Source of the DNA: Pedococcus badiiscoriae
GTDB lineage: Bacteria > Actinomycetota > Actinomycetes > Actinomycetales > Dermatophilaceae
Direction of reading: 5' to 3'
DNA: 64,000 nt
NCBI RefSeq assembly: GCF_013408925.1
Contig: NZ_JACCAB010000001.1
Span: 2,294,001-2,358,000, forward strand
Part shown: positions 62,866 through 64,000 of the stretch, in pieces
How the letters are laid out: each line of letters starts with the position of its first letter
How positions within the stretch are numbered: position 1 is the stretch's first letter
Position numbers and translations under genes: made by a program
Notes under the pieces: model-generated
What the model saw: the letters and a program-made list of their open reading frames with translations, nothing else
Told to the model about the DNA's origin: nothing
Databases searched by the model: none

Positions 62866-64000
62866 GCTGATACCTCAGCGAGTTCCAGGGTGACAACCAC
62901 GTCGCCGTTTGCGCGGTGGTCGACTTCCACCACGCCGGGGTACACGTTGAGGTACTCGGTCACTATCGGTTCCGTACTCAGGCTAACGAGCAGGTTCGCC
63001 AAGTCATGTGCCTGTTCCGGTGTCGCGAGCACCTGCGCCGAGCCCCTCTCGGCCAGAAGCTTCCGGGCTCGGGCTTCAAAACCGTCGGTTAGCGGAAGTG
63101 GCGGTTCACCTTGCGACGCGATCGAGCGCAACACCTCGGGAGCGGGCGGCAGATTCTCGGCGAAGGGATTCCATGCGCTCAGTTGTTCGGCTCGGAGTTG
63201 CCAGCCTCGCGGCCAGAGCAGACTTTGCACGGCATCCATGCGCTGGCGGGAGGTCCCTCCACCAGCAAGCACCAGGCCCGCATCGAGTTCGGATCGCTCA
63301 CGCACGAGATAGGCCCAGGTACGCGGAGGGATCTCAACGCCGAGCCGGCGCTCCTCTGCCTTCCACTCGGTTGTCACGGTCGCCACGCACGCATCGGTAG
63401 CAGGCGTCGAGCCTGGCCGAAGTACCCGGCTGGAGAGCGACGACACGACCGCCTGTTCGGCGCCATATATCCCAGATTCTCGAAGGGCACTTCGAATACT
63501 TCCCAGCATGTCGACGCGCGTTTGCTGGTCGGGGGCCGAGCGAAAATCGTTGACCAAGCCGGCCCAGGTCGCGTCCGTCGTTGTCAGATCAATTACGCGC
63601 TGAAGATGGCTGTCGACGAGTTCGTAACTGCTGGGTTGGGTGGCGCGCATGATGAGCCGAAGCAATCGCCGCGGGTCAGGGCGAACTCGAGCCGCGAGGG
63701 CTTCTATGAAGCCGCCGCCGCCGATCGATGATTCGGTCAGCCAGATCTCGCCAGTCCTCGGCCGGTTCTCGGAGTCATAACCTGGCTCGATGTCGACGAT
63801 GACGCTCTCTGGGTCGTGCTCGGGGCAGATCTGTCGAGCCGCGGCGAGAGCCGCGTGACCAATCGTGGACAGCGTGCGCGCCCGAACCCACTGGTTGAAG
63901 GCTGTCGGCTCGGGCGCCCAGTACTGCGGCGCCAACGCATCGAGGCGAGCCACTATCGCTGGGTTCTTCAGCGCCTCCTTGAGCCGGGCCCCCAGGTTCG
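62862..64000 (-). CDS. C-terminal part of a large island protein, DpdJ-like, partial
   Basis: The frame is open from the stop at 62862 to the window edge (about 379 residues), so this is the tail of a longer protein whose start lies beyond position 64000; an in-frame GTG at 63953 is not the true start. The visible part has VIVDIEPGYD followed by EIWLTESSIGGGGFIEALAA, then a helical region. The GGGG loop recalls the C-terminal domain found next to DEAD-box helicases such as DrmB/DUF1998 and DpdJ. Its place just before a DpdK-like gene favours DpdJ. Only the helicase part outside the window could settle it. Confidence 0.55.
   Translation of the reverse strand, partial: NLGARLKEALKNPAIVARLDALAPQYWAPEPTAFNQWVRARTLSTIGHAALAAARQICPEHDPESVIVDIEPGYDSENRPRTGEIWLTESSIGGGGFIEALAARVRPDPRRLLRLIMRATQPSSYELVDSHLQRVIDLTTTDATWAGLVNDFRSAPDQQTRVDMLGSIRSALRESGIYGAEQAVVSSLSSRVLRPGSTPATDACVATVTTEWKAEERRLGVEIPPRTWAYLVRERSELDAGLVLAGGGTSRQRMDAVQSLLWPRGWQLRAEQLSAWNPFAENLPPAPEVLRSIASQGEPPLPLTDGFEARARKLLAERGSAQVLATPEQAHDLANLLVSLSTEPIVTEYLNVYPGVVEVDHRANGDVVVTLELAEVSA

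Larger units (their letters stand above)
59516..64000. mobile_element. edge of an inserted genomic island with a defence-type operon
   Basis: From about 59515 the base composition and codon use change: more A/T at third positions, more rare codons and short spacers, in contrast to the very GC-biased genes on the left. The boundary is inside a CpaF-like gene. The island carries a compact minus-strand operon entering from beyond the window edge. No integrase, transposase or terminal repeat is seen here, so the class of element is unknown; the other end lies outside the window. Confidence 0.75.

Noticed and set aside
62341..64000. DISARM defence system (drmC is also a PLD protein)
   Set aside because: The PLD protein here is short, with one catalytic half site, and the 726-residue neighbour does not look like any drm product. 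Not excluded until the right-hand flank is seen.

Overview
The window is about 64 kb of high-GC DNA from an actinobacterium. The gene order whiB1, pdtaS, Rv3235-family gene, secA, hpf, comF, lpqB, mtrB, mtrA matches the Rv3219 to Rv3246c part of Mycobacterium tuberculosis. The overall content (Tad pilus genes, large NAD-dependent glutamate dehydrogenase, CpaE-like and SAF proteins, many leaderless GTG starts) suggests a member of the Micrococcales, perhaps Intrasporangiaceae. That family-level placement is inference.

Layout: 164-2963 holds two TadE-like pseudopilins and a TadG-like protein. 3125-7361 is mtrA-mtrB-lpqB. 7385-11471 (minus) is an operon of three polytopic membrane proteins, one of them a mannosyltransferase-like protein. 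11671-18451 is the Tad/Flp pilus machine: two pilins, CpaB, CpaE, the CpaF ATPase, a von Willebrand A domain fused to TadB, and TadC. It is followed on the minus strand by a two-component pair (18496-20753). 20871-29542 is comF, hpf, a LuxR-type regulator, a YcaQ-family protein, an MFS transporter, a GNAT protein and secA. The pilus block therefore sits inside an otherwise conserved housekeeping neighbourhood.

29562-41514 carries an Rv3235-family protein, a LysM membrane protein, a small excisionase-type HTH protein, a second SAF plus CpaE-like pair, a membrane protein with a cupredoxin-like lipoprotein, a WS/DGAT-type acyltransferase, a patatin-like lipase, an alpha/beta hydrolase and pruA. 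41575-45653 (minus) has a DUF2505 protein and an operon in which two small coiled-coil proteins are translationally coupled to pxpA-pxpB-pxpC (5-oxoprolinase). 45896-54248 holds the NAD-glutamate dehydrogenase, a MOSC protein, pdtaS, whiB1 and a small membrane protein. 54268-58650 is a 1460-residue FHA-FtsK/EccC-like ATPase.

At the right end a second CpaF-like ATPase gene (58818-59531) is cut off after its Walker A region. The following DNA to the window edge has visibly lower GC and less biased codon use. It carries a minus-strand operon: the C-terminal part of a large protein, a phospholipase-D-like protein, a 726-residue protein and a small frameshifted gene. I read this as the edge of an inserted genomic island. 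The PLD protein and its neighbours resemble DpdK, DpdJ and DpdD of the 7-deazapurine-in-DNA (Dpd) modification/restriction system. This is recognition from memory and needs an HMM search.

No rRNA, tRNA, CRISPR array, insertion sequence or riboswitch was recognised.
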